Origin: Bacteroidaceae bacterium | Lineage (GTDB): Bacteria; Bacteroidota; Bacteroidia; Bacteroidales; Bacteroidaceae | DNA: 64,000 nt | Assembly: GCA_016291905.1 (NCBI GenBank) | Contig: JAEEZS010000081.1 | Location: 185,081-249,080 of the forward strand | Direction: 5' to 3' | Shown: piece by piece, positions 7,901 to 16,086 of the stretch | Numbering within the stretch: position 1 is the stretch's first letter | How the letters are laid out: the number at the start of each line of letters is the position of its first letter | The notes under the pieces: generated by a model | What the model saw: only the letters and a program-made list of their open reading frames with translations | What the model was told of the DNA's origin: nothing | Database searches by the model: none | Translations under genes and position numbers: made by a program

Positions 7901-10129
7901 AAAAAGTTACTTCTATTGGTGTGCCTGCTGCCGGCACTGAATGTAGCAGCCGAGAGTGAAAGTACGGACAGCATCACAAAGAATGTGGCGCTGGACGAAG
8001 TGTTAATCAAAGCCAATGCCATCAGTAAGACGGTGCCCATGGCCATACAGACACTAGAGGGACGCGAACTGCGCGAGAGCGATACGGGACGCGACTTGCC
8101 TTGGCTGCTGATGATGACTCCTTCGGTGGTTACGTCGTCGGACAATGGCCTTGCGCTGGGACTTACCAGTTTTCGCATCCGAGGCACCGATGCTTCGCGT
8201 ATCAACCTAACGTATGATGGCGTGGCACTTAACAGTCCTGAGGATCAGACTGTCTTTTGGGCCAACATGAATGCCTTTGCAGGGAGTGTCGAAGCCATCC
8301 AAGTGCAACGCGGCGTGGGAACAAGCACAAATGGCAGTGGTGCTTTCGGTGCCACGGTCACCATGCTGTCGCAAAAGCCGTCATTCAAACCCACCACGGA
8401 AATCTATTTGCGCGGGGGGAGCTATGGCACATGGCAGTACACCGCCAAGGGCAGCACAGGTCTGATGGCCAATCATTGGGTGGCTGAGGGACGTTACTCG
8501 CAGACACTTACCGATGGTTACATCGACCGTACCGCGGGCAATCTTGGCAGTCATTATGCAGCCATCAATTATTACGATGACAACCTTGCTGTCCAGCTGA
8601 AAAACTTTGGCAGCTTTGAGCACACGGGACAGGCCTGGAACGGTGTCCCCTCCGACTCCATCGCTGCAGGCAATCGCACGTACAACAACCTCGGCGAACA
8701 CCAGGACGACAAAGGAAACACCATCTGGAAGCCAACCACGGATAACTACGTGCAGAACAACACACAACTCAGCTTTGTCTATACACCCTCGAATAGCCTG
8801 CTTCTACACGGCGTGCTTCACTACACCTTCGGGCAGGGTTATTACGATGACTACAAGGCCAATGCCAAATACTACAAATTCCTGTTGGACAGCTACGAGG
8901 ACGACAAGGGAAACAAAATCAGCTCGGGCGACCTCGTCCGACAGAAATGGCTGCGCAACCACAACATGGGTGGTATCTTCGACATCCAGTATAAAACAGA
9001 ACGTTTCAACCTCGTCAGCGGGGTCTCATACAGCTACTTCATTGGTGCGCACTGGGGGGTGGTACCCTTCGCACGTAACTATCCCAAGGAACTCAAAGGA
9101 AACTACTACGACAGCGATGCCACAAAGAGCGATGCAGCAGCCTACGTCAAAGCCGAGTATAGCTTGTCGCGCCACCTGCTGGCCTACGCCGACATGCAGT
9201 TCCGCTATGTGGATTATCGCATCACGGGCATGAATGACAAATTCTTCGACGACCATTCGCAACAGCCGCTCAACATCCACGAGCGTTTCCCCTTTTTCAA
9301 TCCGAAGGCTGGGCTGAGCTGGCGCACAAAGAATCACGATGTTTATGCCTCGTATGCGCGTGCTCACCGCGAGCCCACCCGTAATAACTACACGGACGCA
9401 GGCACAAGCGACAAACCCCTGCCAGAAACGCTGAACGACATCGAAGTGGGTTATCAATTCCATTGGCAGAAAGGGAAAACAAAAGCTTTTCAGGCCGGTG
9501 TCAACGCCTATCTGATGGACTACGACAACCAGCTTATCCAGACAGGCCAGCTCAGCGACATCGGTGAGGCTCTGACAACCAATGTGGCTGATTCCTACCG
9601 TCATGGCATTGAGCTGACAGCCGGAATGAAGCAAGGACTCTTCAGTTTCAGCGGGAACTGCACGCTCAGCGAGAACAAAATCATTGACTTCACAGAATAC
9701 ATTGACAACTGGGAGGGTGCTCCCGTCCAGGTGAACTATGCCAAGACGGATCTCGCTTTCTCCCCTGCCCTAACAGCTGGAGGAATGCTGCGCGTGGGTA
9801 ACGAGAAGGCCTGGGGCAGCCTTAGCACGCGTTATGTCGGACGGCAATACCTCGACAACACGGGGTGCGTGGAGCGCTCCATCGATCCCTATTGCGTCAG
9901 TGATTTGCAGCTGGGCTATGCTTTCCGTTGGCAGCATTACTATGAAAAGAGTACGGACTTTGAACTGACGTTCAACGTTAATAATCTTTTCAATGCACAC
10001 TATGCTACGGGGGGGTGGATATATACTGCAGTCGGGTATGGCTATACTCCTGACAATCGTTATCGCGAGGATGGCTTGTTCGTTCAGGCTCCGCTTACGG
10101 CCTTCCTTGGTCTGGCGATTAAAATATAA
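7898..10129 (+). CDS. TonB-dependent outer-membrane thiamine receptor (OMthi type)
   Basis: A 743-residue TonB-dependent receptor. It has a signal peptide (MKKLLLLVCLLPALNVAA), a plug domain with typical text such as SFRIRGTDASRINLTYDGV and IQVQRGVGTSTNGSGAFGATV, then a 22-strand-type barrel ending in LTAFLGLAIKI with a C-terminal aromatic/aliphatic strand. It is not a SusC protein: it lacks the N-terminal carboxypeptidase-like domain and no SusD follows. The TPP riboswitch on its start codon and the PnuT gene after it identify the substrate as thiamine, as in the OMthi-PnuT system of Bacteroides. Import across the outer membrane would be driven by TonB-ExbBD encoded elsewhere. Confidence 0.9.
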   Translation: MKKLLLLVCLLPALNVAAESESTDSITKNVALDEVLIKANAISKTVPMAIQTLEGRELRESDTGRDLPWLLMMTPSVVTSSDNGLALGLTSFRIRGTDASRINLTYDGVALNSPEDQTVFWANMNAFAGSVEAIQVQRGVGTSTNGSGAFGATVTMLSQKPSFKPTTEIYLRGGSYGTWQYTAKGSTGLMANHWVAEGRYSQTLTDGYIDRTAGNLGSHYAAINYYDDNLAVQLKNFGSFEHTGQAWNGVPSDSIAAGNRTYNNLGEHQDDKGNTIWKPTTDNYVQNNTQLSFVYTPSNSLLLHGVLHYTFGQGYYDDYKANAKYYKFLLDSYEDDKGNKISSGDLVRQKWLRNHNMGGIFDIQYKTERFNLVSGVSYSYFIGAHWGVVPFARNYPKELKGNYYDSDATKSDAAAYVKAEYSLSRHLLAYADMQFRYVDYRITGMNDKFFDDHSQQPLNIHERFPFFNPKAGLSWRTKNHDVYASYARAHREPTRNNYTDAGTSDKPLPETLNDIEVGYQFHWQKGKTKAFQAGVNAYLMDYDNQLIQTGQLSDIGEALTTNVADSYRHGIELTAGMKQGLFSFSGNCTLSENKIIDFTEYIDNWEGAPVQVNYAKTDLAFSPALTAGGMLRVGNEKAWGSLSTRYVGRQYLDNTGCVERSIDPYCVSDLQLGYAFRWQHYYEKSTDFELTFNVNNLFNAHYATGGWIYTAVGYGYTPDNRYREDGLFVQAPLTAFLGLAIKI

Positions 10130-10153
10130 ATGTCCGTCCTGCCAAAGCTTTTT

Positions 10154-10183
10154 TCTTAACTCTTAACTCTTAATTCTTAACTA
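10154..10183. repeat. CTTAACT/CTTAATT short array between the thiamine genes
   Basis: TCTTAAC TCTTAAC TCTTAAT TCTTAAC fills part of the 58-base gap between the receptor and pnuT. It is one of several 7-9 bp arrays in this window. Confidence 0.5.
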
Positions 10184-10187
10184 CATA

Positions 10188-10820
10188 ATGTTCTGGGACA
10201 TCCTGCAATATATCGGGCTGTTTGCTAGCTTTCTCTACCTGTGGCTGGAGTTCCACCAGCGCCCAGTCATGTGGATTGTCAGCGCCACGTGTTCAGCGAT
10301 ATACGCGAGTATCTATTGCCACGCACAGATTTATGGGGACATGAGCTTTTCGCTGTTTAACATCTGCATGTGTGCCTATGGGTTCTGGAAGTGGATGCAG
10401 CGGAAAAATCTGAATAATCCGAGTAGTAATCTGAGCAATCTGAATGACCAACCGGCTAAGAAAAAGGAGATTGTCTATCGGCACTTCCGCTGGGGTGAGT
10501 TCGGGGTGGTAATGGTAGTGACGGTTGCCATCTGGTTTGCCATCTACCTCATCTTGAGATATCTCACCAATTCACCCGTGCCAGCATTGGACGCCTTCAC
10601 GACCACGCTGAACATCGTGGGCACGTGGGTGTTGGCGCAGAAAATCATCGAGGTGTGGGGCTATTGGTTCCTGGTTAATCTGGTATCTATCTACCTTTAT
10701 ATGAAGCGAGGGCTTCACTTCACCACCATCCTGCTCTACACGTTCTACCTCTGCGCCTCGGTGTATGGTTGGTGGAAATGGAAGCACTACGGCAGGCTGG
10801 AGAGCAAGGCCGCTGCATGA
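10188..10820 (+). CDS. pnuT: Thiamine transporter of the PnuC family
   Basis: Carries thiamine across the inner membrane, probably by facilitated diffusion with trapping by pyrophosphorylation. It has 210 residues and about seven hydrophobic helices. The typical PnuC-family layout is visible: FLYLWLEFHQRPVMW near the N-terminus, MCAYGFWKW in the middle, and VNLVSIYLYMKRGLHFTT and YTFYLCASVYGWWKW near the end. Assignment to thiamine rather than nicotinamide riboside comes from the upstream riboswitch and receptor. The thiamine pyrophosphokinase often found third in this operon is absent; the next gene is secG on the other strand. Confidence 0.9.
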   Translation: MFWDILQYIGLFASFLYLWLEFHQRPVMWIVSATCSAIYASIYCHAQIYGDMSFSLFNICMCAYGFWKWMQRKNLNNPSSNLSNLNDQPAKKKEIVYRHFRWGEFGVVMVVTVAIWFAIYLILRYLTNSPVPALDAFTTTLNIVGTWVLAQKIIEVWGYWFLVNLVSIYLYMKRGLHFTTILLYTFYLCASVYGWWKWKHYGRLESKAAA

Positions 10821-10854
10821 CGCCAGCGCATCCGATTCATACGCATTGAACATA

Positions 10855-10895
10855 AAAAGAGAGCGAAACCCGATGAAGGATTTCGCTCTTTCTTC
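10855..10895. terminator. Bidirectional intrinsic terminator between pnuT and secG
   Basis: AGAGCGAAA (10860-10868) pairs with TTTCGCTCT (10881-10889). It is flanked by an A-run on the left and a T-rich stretch on the right, so it can serve both converging transcripts. Confidence 0.8.
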
Positions 10896-10945
10896 GTTTG
10901 CCTTGATACGCTGATGCGGCGAATTTGCTGAGAAAGATTAGTTAA

Positions 10946-11305
10946 TTACTCCTCCGAAGGAGCTTCAGTGGCGGGGGCAGGTGTCTCGGCAGCGGGTGCA
11001 TCGAAGCCAGGAACGGTCTGTGCATTGGTGGCACTCTCATTAATGGCATGCTCCATGACAGCGCTTCCCGAGTCAGAAACGTGACGCTTCAGACCATAGG
11101 CAGCGGTGATGCTAAGCACAACCATAATGCCGGCAAGCACCCACGTGGTCTTCTCCAAAAAGTCGGTAGTCTTGCGGACACCCATAATCTGGTTGGAAGA
11201 AGCAAATGCGGAAGCTAAGCCACCACCCTTTGAGTTCTGGATAAGAACGATTACACACATCAGTATCGAAACGATAACGATAAGAATTACACTGATTAAG
11301 TACAT
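10946..11305 (-). CDS. secG: Preprotein translocase subunit SecG
   Basis: Accessory subunit of the SecYEG channel. The 119-residue protein has two transmembrane helices (about 1-20 and 53-74) and the conserved cytoplasmic loop QNSKGGGLASAFASS. The C-terminus is an alanine/proline/glutamate-rich periplasmic tail, as common in Bacteroidetes. It is the last gene of the rlmN-to-secG operon, four bases after the TPR gene, and ends at a shared terminator. Confidence 0.95.
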   Translation of the reverse strand: MYLISVILIVIVSILMCVIVLIQNSKGGGLASAFASSNQIMGVRKTTDFLEKTTWVLAGIMVVLSITAAYGLKRHVSDSGSAVMEHAINESATNAQTVPGFDAPAAETPAPATEAPSEE

Positions 11306-11309
11306 TTTA

Positions 11310-11999
11310 TTAAACCTTTTTTGATTGATTATTTCTTACTAATTTCTCTAAAAATCGAATTTGGTCTGCAAAGTAAATGCTTTTTTCTGGAAAATTCAAA
11401 TAAAGTGACCGAATAATTGCAAGTGCACGGTCATATTTTTTTTGCTTGATGTAAATGCGCGCCAAGGTTTCAGTCAAAAATTCAGGCTGTAACTCCGATT
11501 CTGAGACCTCCGAATCCGTCGTTTTCTCCACCATTTCCGGGGTTTCGGCGGCAGTATCTGAGGGAGCAATCGAAGGCTCGATGGAAACCATTTCCGACTC
11601 GGGCACTGAATCCATTCCGAGGGTTAGAAGGAAGTCGTCAATGAGGCTCATCGTGCGGTCAGGCGTTTCAACCGACAGCGGTGTTGATACATCCTCTTGT
11701 AGCATAACGGGCGTTGAAGAGGTTGCTGACGTTGCAGGGAGTTCGTCTGCCACTGCCAACGGTGTGAGTCCGTTCACAAATCGCCATAGCTCACGACGAT
11801 CGGCAATGTAGAAGATTGAGCGATGGAGCTCGGTGTTGAAGTCAGGGTCGTGAAGCAGGTAGAGGTTGCACAGCAGCAACAGGCGGGCTTTCTGGAAATA
11901 GGGGTAGCGTGCCACGGTGGTGCGCAGCTCGTAGAGGGTGGAGCTGTTCATCCGCTCGGGATGGCTGAGGAGCCCATTGATAAATTCTGCGTTAGCCAT
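11310..11999 (-). CDS. Conserved Bacteroidales protein with C-terminal TPR
   Basis: A 229-residue cytoplasmic protein without a signal peptide. The N-terminal part (about 1-80) is helical and contains TTVARYPYFQKARLLLLCN. The middle (90-165) is acidic and low complexity. The C-terminus holds one TPR-like pair, LARIYIKQKKYDRALAIIR followed by LNFPEKSIYFADQ. It lies between lptE and secG with gaps of 8 and 4 bases. The exact role is unknown; the context suggests envelope biogenesis. Confidence 0.75.
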   Translation of the reverse strand: MANAEFINGLLSHPERMNSSTLYELRTTVARYPYFQKARLLLLCNLYLLHDPDFNTELHRSIFYIADRRELWRFVNGLTPLAVADELPATSATSSTPVMLQEDVSTPLSVETPDRTMSLIDDFLLTLGMDSVPESEMVSIEPSIAPSDTAAETPEMVEKTTDSEVSESELQPEFLTETLARIYIKQKKYDRALAIIRSLYLNFPEKSIYFADQIRFLEKLVRNNQSKKV

Positions 12000-12007
12000 A
12001 AACGTGA

Positions 12008-12523
12008 TTACCAGTTTGCCACGGTGGCATTGAAAATCTGTTCGACAATCTCGTCAATCATCTGCTGGACAAGCTCTTCCTGCACGTCGTTAAGCTGCTG
12101 GGTGGAGTCGAACTCGCGCGTGGCAGAGAAGGATTTCTCGAAGTCCTCAGAGTGATTGGTCGTGTTCTCGAAGGCAACCTTCACCGTCATCTTCAGCTGC
12201 ATCATGGCCGAGAAGCCATCGGACGAGACCGACTTGTTAAGCTGTTCGTAGCCTGTTATCTCGCCCTTCAGCAGGAGGTCGCCGTTACGCGACACTTGCT
12301 TGAGCTTGGTCTGGCGGGCATAGATGTCGGTGAGCGACAGGTTGAACATGCTCTCCATTGGGCCCCACTGGAAGAGGGCTCGGTTGGCAAAATTCTCGAT
12401 GGTGATGGACTTCACCTCATTATAGTTAATGGATGCGCCATTGAACTTGTACTGGATGGTGCACGAGGCCAGCAGCATCAGCACTGAGGACATGCCAAGG
12501 AGGAGGATTGTTCTGGGTTTCAT
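12008..12523 (-). CDS. lptE: LptE-family LPS-assembly lipoprotein
   Basis: A 171-residue lipoprotein with lipobox LLAS-C at about residue 20, so it is anchored at the outer membrane. The mature part has the LptE pattern: a beta strand KSITIENFANRA, then YARQTKLKQVSRNGDLLLKGEI and a C-terminal helix. LptE plugs and chaperones the LptD barrel that inserts lipopolysaccharide. It starts three bases after the sigma-54 activator stop, so it is tightly coupled. LptD is not in the window. Confidence 0.85.
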   Translation of the reverse strand: MKPRTILLLGMSSVLMLLASCTIQYKFNGASINYNEVKSITIENFANRALFQWGPMESMFNLSLTDIYARQTKLKQVSRNGDLLLKGEITGYEQLNKSVSSDGFSAMMQLKMTVKVAFENTTNHSEDFEKSFSATREFDSTQQLNDVQEELVQQMIDEIVEQIFNATVANW

Positions 12524-12526
12524 CGT

Positions 12527-13774
12527 TTAGATATCATCGATTTCCAATGCCTTGATTTTGCGATAGAGGGTGCGTTCGGAGATGCCGAGGTCCTTGGCAG
12601 CGAACTTGCGACGTCCGCGATGACGTTCAAGGGCACGGCGGATGAGTTCGCGCTCTCCTTCCTGGATGGAGAGTGTCTCCTCGACGGTTTCTGCCTCGCC
12701 ACCGATGGAAGAGTAATGATGCGGGGCACCCTTCTCATTGATAGGCTGGTAGGGATGTGCGCCAGCGCCCGAAATGTCGATGGTGGTTGCCTTGGGCTCG
12801 GGACTGTAGTCGGGGGCAGGTATGTCGGCCACCTTGTTCTTCATCAGTTCGTTCAGCTGCTCGCGCAGGTTAGTCACGTCGCGGCGCATGTCGAACAGTA
12901 TCTGGTATAGAATCTGGCGCTCGTTGGCAAACGAGCCGTCTTTCTGGCCAGCGTCGATGCCGAACATCACAGGCAGGTTTTTCGCTACGGGAGGGAGGTA
13001 ATCATCCAGTATCTCGGCTGTTATCTCGCGCTGCTCGGAGAGCAGGGAAATCTGCTCGGTGATGTTCTTCAGCTGACGGACATTGCCCGGCCAGGGGTAC
13101 GAGAGCAGCTTCTCCTTGGCTTGCTCGGTCAGATGGATGTTAGGGATGGTGTACTTCTCAGCCACCTCGAAGGCAAACTTGCGGAATAGCAGTTCGATGT
13201 CGCCAGGACGCTCACGAAGGGCGGGCACACGGATGGGGATGGTGCTGAGGCGGTAGAAAAGGTCCTGACGGAAACGTCCCTGGGCAATAGCTTCGGTAAG
13301 GTCCACGTTGGTGGCAGCCACGATGCGGACGTTGGTTTTCTGCACGGTCGAGGAGCCCACTTTGATATACTCGCCCGACTCAAGCACACGTAGCAGACGG
13401 GCCTGTGTGGAGAGCGGTAGCTCGCCAATCTCGTCAAGGAAGATGGTTCCCCCGTTGGCTTCGGCAAAGTAGCCGTTGCGCTCGCTGATGGCCCCCGTGA
13501 AAGAGCCCTTCTCGTGGCCGAAAAGCTCCGAGTCGATGGTTCCCTCAGGGATGGCGCCGCAGTTGACGGCAATGTACTTGTTGTGCTTGCGGGCGCTGTA
13601 CTGGTGGATGATTTTCGGGAAGTGCTCCTTACCCACTCCACTCTCGCCGGTGATGAGTACGGAGAGGTCGGTGGGAGCCACCTGCAGGGCAATGTCAATG
13701 GCACGCAGCAGCTCAGGCGAATTGCCGATGACACCGAAACGCTGTTTTGCTTCCTGTATCTTCTGCGTGTTCAT
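12527..13774 (-). CDS. Sigma-54-dependent transcriptional activator without sensory domain
   Basis: A 415-residue bacterial enhancer-binding protein. The AAA+ domain begins almost at once (about residue 12) and shows Walker A GESGVGKE, the sigma-54 contact loop as GSFTGA, Walker B GGTIFLDEIGELP and the arginine-finger region up to about 240. A Fis-type helix-turn-helix closes the protein (RRKFAAKDLGISERTLYRKI). There is no N-terminal receiver or GAF domain, so control must come through expression, a partner or the roughly 120-residue linker before the DNA-binding domain. Its ATG overlaps the pdxA stop (ATGA). It sits in an otherwise housekeeping operon. Confidence 0.93.
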   Translation of the reverse strand: MNTQKIQEAKQRFGVIGNSPELLRAIDIALQVAPTDLSVLITGESGVGKEHFPKIIHQYSARKHNKYIAVNCGAIPEGTIDSELFGHEKGSFTGAISERNGYFAEANGGTIFLDEIGELPLSTQARLLRVLESGEYIKVGSSTVQKTNVRIVAATNVDLTEAIAQGRFRQDLFYRLSTIPIRVPALRERPGDIELLFRKFAFEVAEKYTIPNIHLTEQAKEKLLSYPWPGNVRQLKNITEQISLLSEQREITAEILDDYLPPVAKNLPVMFGIDAGQKDGSFANERQILYQILFDMRRDVTNLREQLNELMKNKVADIPAPDYSPEPKATTIDISGAGAHPYQPINEKGAPHHYSSIGGEAETVEETLSIQEGERELIRRALERHRGRRKFAAKDLGISERTLYRKIKALEIDDI

Positions 13775-14868
13775 TGCTGCTCTTCGTTGATGTCGAGTTT
13801 CAGCTTATCGCTATCGTCCCTACGGTCGAAGAAACTCTTGCGCAGAGGGTTACGATGGACGGCTTTCTCATTGCGGCGCATGCGGAAGACATCGATGGCC
13901 TGGTAGATGGCATTGCGGAACGACGCTTCAGAGGCTTCGTTCTTGCCCGCGATGTCGTAGGCTGTGCCATGGTCGGGCGAGGTGCGGATGAGCGTCAGTC
14001 CGGCTGTGTAGTTGACTCCCTCGTCCATGGCCAGCAGCTTGAAGGGGATGAGTCCCTGGTCGTGGTACATGGCCAGTATGCCGTCGAACTTGGTGTAGGC
14101 GCCTGAGCCCCAGAAGCCGTCGGGCGAGAAGGGGCCGTAGCAAAGGGCTCCCTCGGCACGTGCTTCAGCCATGGCGGGGACAATGATGTCCTGTTCTTCC
14201 TTGCCCAGCAGACCTTCGTCGCCGGCGTGGGGGTTGAGTGCCAGCACACCGATGCGGGGGGCTGAGAGGGCAAAGTCATCACGCAGCGAGCGGGCCAGTT
14301 GGAGGATCCGCTCCTTCACCAGCTCCTGGGTAATCAGCGAGGAGACACGGCTGAGGGGTTCGTGGGCGGTGACGAGGGCCACGCGGAGGTTGTCCTTCAC
14401 CAGCATCATCAGGGCTTTGTTACCGTCGCCCACGCGCTCCTCGAGGTATTCGGTATGTCCGCTGAAGTGGAACGCGTCGGACTGGATGGTCTGCTTGTCG
14501 ATGGGGGCGGTGACAAGGACGTCGAAGCCGCCTTTCTTATAGTCGTCGAGGGCCTTCTCAAGGGCGTCCAAAGCTGCTTTTCCAGCTTCTGGTGAGGGGC
14601 GGCCGAGCTCCACTTTCACTTCTTCTTCGTTGCAGTTGATGACGTTGATGCGTCCGTCCACAATCTCGGCGGGCGAGTTGATGATGGTGAAGGTCACGCC
14701 CAGGTCGAGGGCCTTGCGGTGATAGGTCATTATCTTCGGCGAGCCATAGACGACGGGGGTGCAGAGGTCAAACATAGCGGGGTCGGAGAAGGTCTTCAGG
14801 ATGACTTCGTATCCGATTCCGTTGACGTCGCCCTGGGTGATGGCGACACGTATTTTCTGATTTTCCAT
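13771..14868 (-). CDS. pdxA: 4-hydroxythreonine-4-phosphate dehydrogenase
   Basis: Oxidises 4-phosphohydroxy-L-threonine in the DXP-dependent vitamin B6 pathway. The 365-residue protein shows the family N-terminus VAITQGDVNGIGYEV, the metal/substrate motif FSGHTEYLEE, HAGDEGLLGKEE and the C-terminal metal ligand region YHDQGLIPFKLL followed by RTSPDHGTAYDIAG. It overlaps the next gene by four bases. The length is slightly above the roughly 330-residue enterobacterial form because of a C-terminal tail. Confidence 0.97.
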   Translation of the reverse strand: MENQKIRVAITQGDVNGIGYEVILKTFSDPAMFDLCTPVVYGSPKIMTYHRKALDLGVTFTIINSPAEIVDGRINVINCNEEEVKVELGRPSPEAGKAALDALEKALDDYKKGGFDVLVTAPIDKQTIQSDAFHFSGHTEYLEERVGDGNKALMMLVKDNLRVALVTAHEPLSRVSSLITQELVKERILQLARSLRDDFALSAPRIGVLALNPHAGDEGLLGKEEQDIIVPAMAEARAEGALCYGPFSPDGFWGSGAYTKFDGILAMYHDQGLIPFKLLAMDEGVNYTAGLTLIRTSPDHGTAYDIAGKNEASEASFRNAIYQAIDVFRMRRNEKAVHRNPLRKSFFDRRDDSDKLKLDINEEQQ

Positions 14869-14887
14869 TGCTATTTTGGGGAAATGG

Positions 14888-14931
14888 GGTTTACGGGTTT
14901 AGGATTTATAGGTTAATAGGTTAACGGGTTT
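14888..14931. repeat. GGGTTTA/ATAGGTTA short array at the DUF4837 stop codon
   Basis: Imperfect 7-8 bp units (GGGTTTA, GGTTAATA, GGTTAACG) fill the 61-base gap. The last unit supplies the first bases of the TAA stop of the DUF4837 gene. Confidence 0.5.
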
Positions 14932-16039
14932 ATTCGGGGGAGACGGTGAGCTCCTCAAGGCCGAAGGTGAAGTCCTCCACATTCTGCTCGTTGGGCAAGG
15001 CCAGCGTGTAGAGCGTGGCCTCCATGGTGCGGATGAGGTTGCGCTTCAGCGACTCGGGGGCATAGACAAAGCCTTCCACCACCACCACGCGGTTGTTGGC
15101 CACATCCACGCGACTGTGCGAGACAAACGGTCCGCCCATGTGGTCACCTTCCACGCGCCACAGGCCACGGGCAATCTGGGCGTATTCGCCATGCACAGTG
15201 CCGTCGGTGACATCCACGAACTTGTGCTGCGTTGTCATGTAGCTGCCCTCGGGACCGCCCGGGATGTTCTTTTTCATCACCGAGTCGCGCTTCTGCATGT
15301 AGTAGTCCAGCGTAAAGGTCTTTGGACTGGTGTAGGGATAGCTGTAGATGACGAAGTTCATGTCCTTCGAGCCACGGTTGGTGGAGGCCCAGAAGAAGTC
15401 CTTGCCCTCCTTGAACTTATTGAGTTCCACGGGCACCCACACGGTGCAGCTGAACAGCTCTTCCACGCGCTCGGTGACGGTGGCGTTGTGCGTCTCCTCC
15501 AGGTACTCCACCTGGCGGTTGAACTCGGCGCGGGTGAAGAAGTCCAGCAGCTGCTGACCGTTCTTCTGGAGGAACGCGGTCAGCTGCTCCTCGTCGTGTG
15601 CCTGCAGGGTCATCACCATCTGTCCGCGGGCATAGACGTTGCGGGTGAACTTGAACTTGGCTGTCGAGTAGATGGTCTGTATGTCGGTCTGGACGATGTT
15701 GCGGAACACCTTGAACATGTTGCCGAAGTTCGAGGGGGCAATGCGCGTCATGCGGAACTGGCGCTCGGGCTGTGCCACGCCGGGGAGGTCGGTGTCAAGC
15801 ACCTCATAGAGGGCTCGTCCCACGGGTCTGTCCCACTGCGCATCGTCCATCAGCACAAGCAGTTCGTAGGGTGCGCCGCCGGCCTGGGGCTGAAACGAGA
15901 TGGACTTCTTTTTCTTCTTCTTGGCCTTCTGTTTCGTACGCACCACTTTGCCCGTCTCATCGGGGGTGTCGCTGCCCTTGGACTGGCATCCGCCCAGCAC
16001 AATCAATGCCGACAACAGGATAAATATCGCTTTTTTCAT
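14930..16039 (-). CDS. DUF4837 lipoprotein
   Basis: A 369-residue Bacteroidetes-specific lipoprotein. The signal peptide ends in lipobox VLGG-C at about residue 17. It is followed by a basic linker (KQKAKKKKKKS) and then the DUF4837 domain with conserved stretches such as ELLVLMDDAQWDRPVGRAL, the NIVQTDIQTIYS segment and GLWRVEGDHMGGPFVSH. The function is unknown. It is always near housekeeping envelope genes in this order, here between rlmN and pdxA, suggesting a general outer-envelope role. Confidence 0.88.
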   Translation of the reverse strand: MKKAIFILLSALIVLGGCQSKGSDTPDETGKVVRTKQKAKKKKKKSISFQPQAGGAPYELLVLMDDAQWDRPVGRALYEVLDTDLPGVAQPERQFRMTRIAPSNFGNMFKVFRNIVQTDIQTIYSTAKFKFTRNVYARGQMVMTLQAHDEEQLTAFLQKNGQQLLDFFTRAEFNRQVEYLEETHNATVTERVEELFSCTVWVPVELNKFKEGKDFFWASTNRGSKDMNFVIYSYPYTSPKTFTLDYYMQKRDSVMKKNIPGGPEGSYMTTQHKFVDVTDGTVHGEYAQIARGLWRVEGDHMGGPFVSHSRVDVANNRVVVVEGFVYAPESLKRNLIRTMEATLYTLALPNEQNVEDFTFGLEELTVSPE

Positions 16040-16058
16040 ATCGCTCTTTATGATTAAA

Positions 16059-16086
16059 TAATTCCTATTTTCTAATTCCTATTTTC
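16059..16086. repeat. AATTCCTATTTTCT array forming the rlmN stop
   Basis: Two copies of TAATTCCTATTTTC overlap the 3' end of rlmN. Read on the minus strand they encode its last residues EKIGIRK and the TAG stop. Confidence 0.6.

Noticed and set aside
7898..10129. SusC-type polysaccharide receptor
   Set aside because: No SusD, no N-terminal carboxypeptidase-like domain, and the TPP riboswitch points to thiamine.
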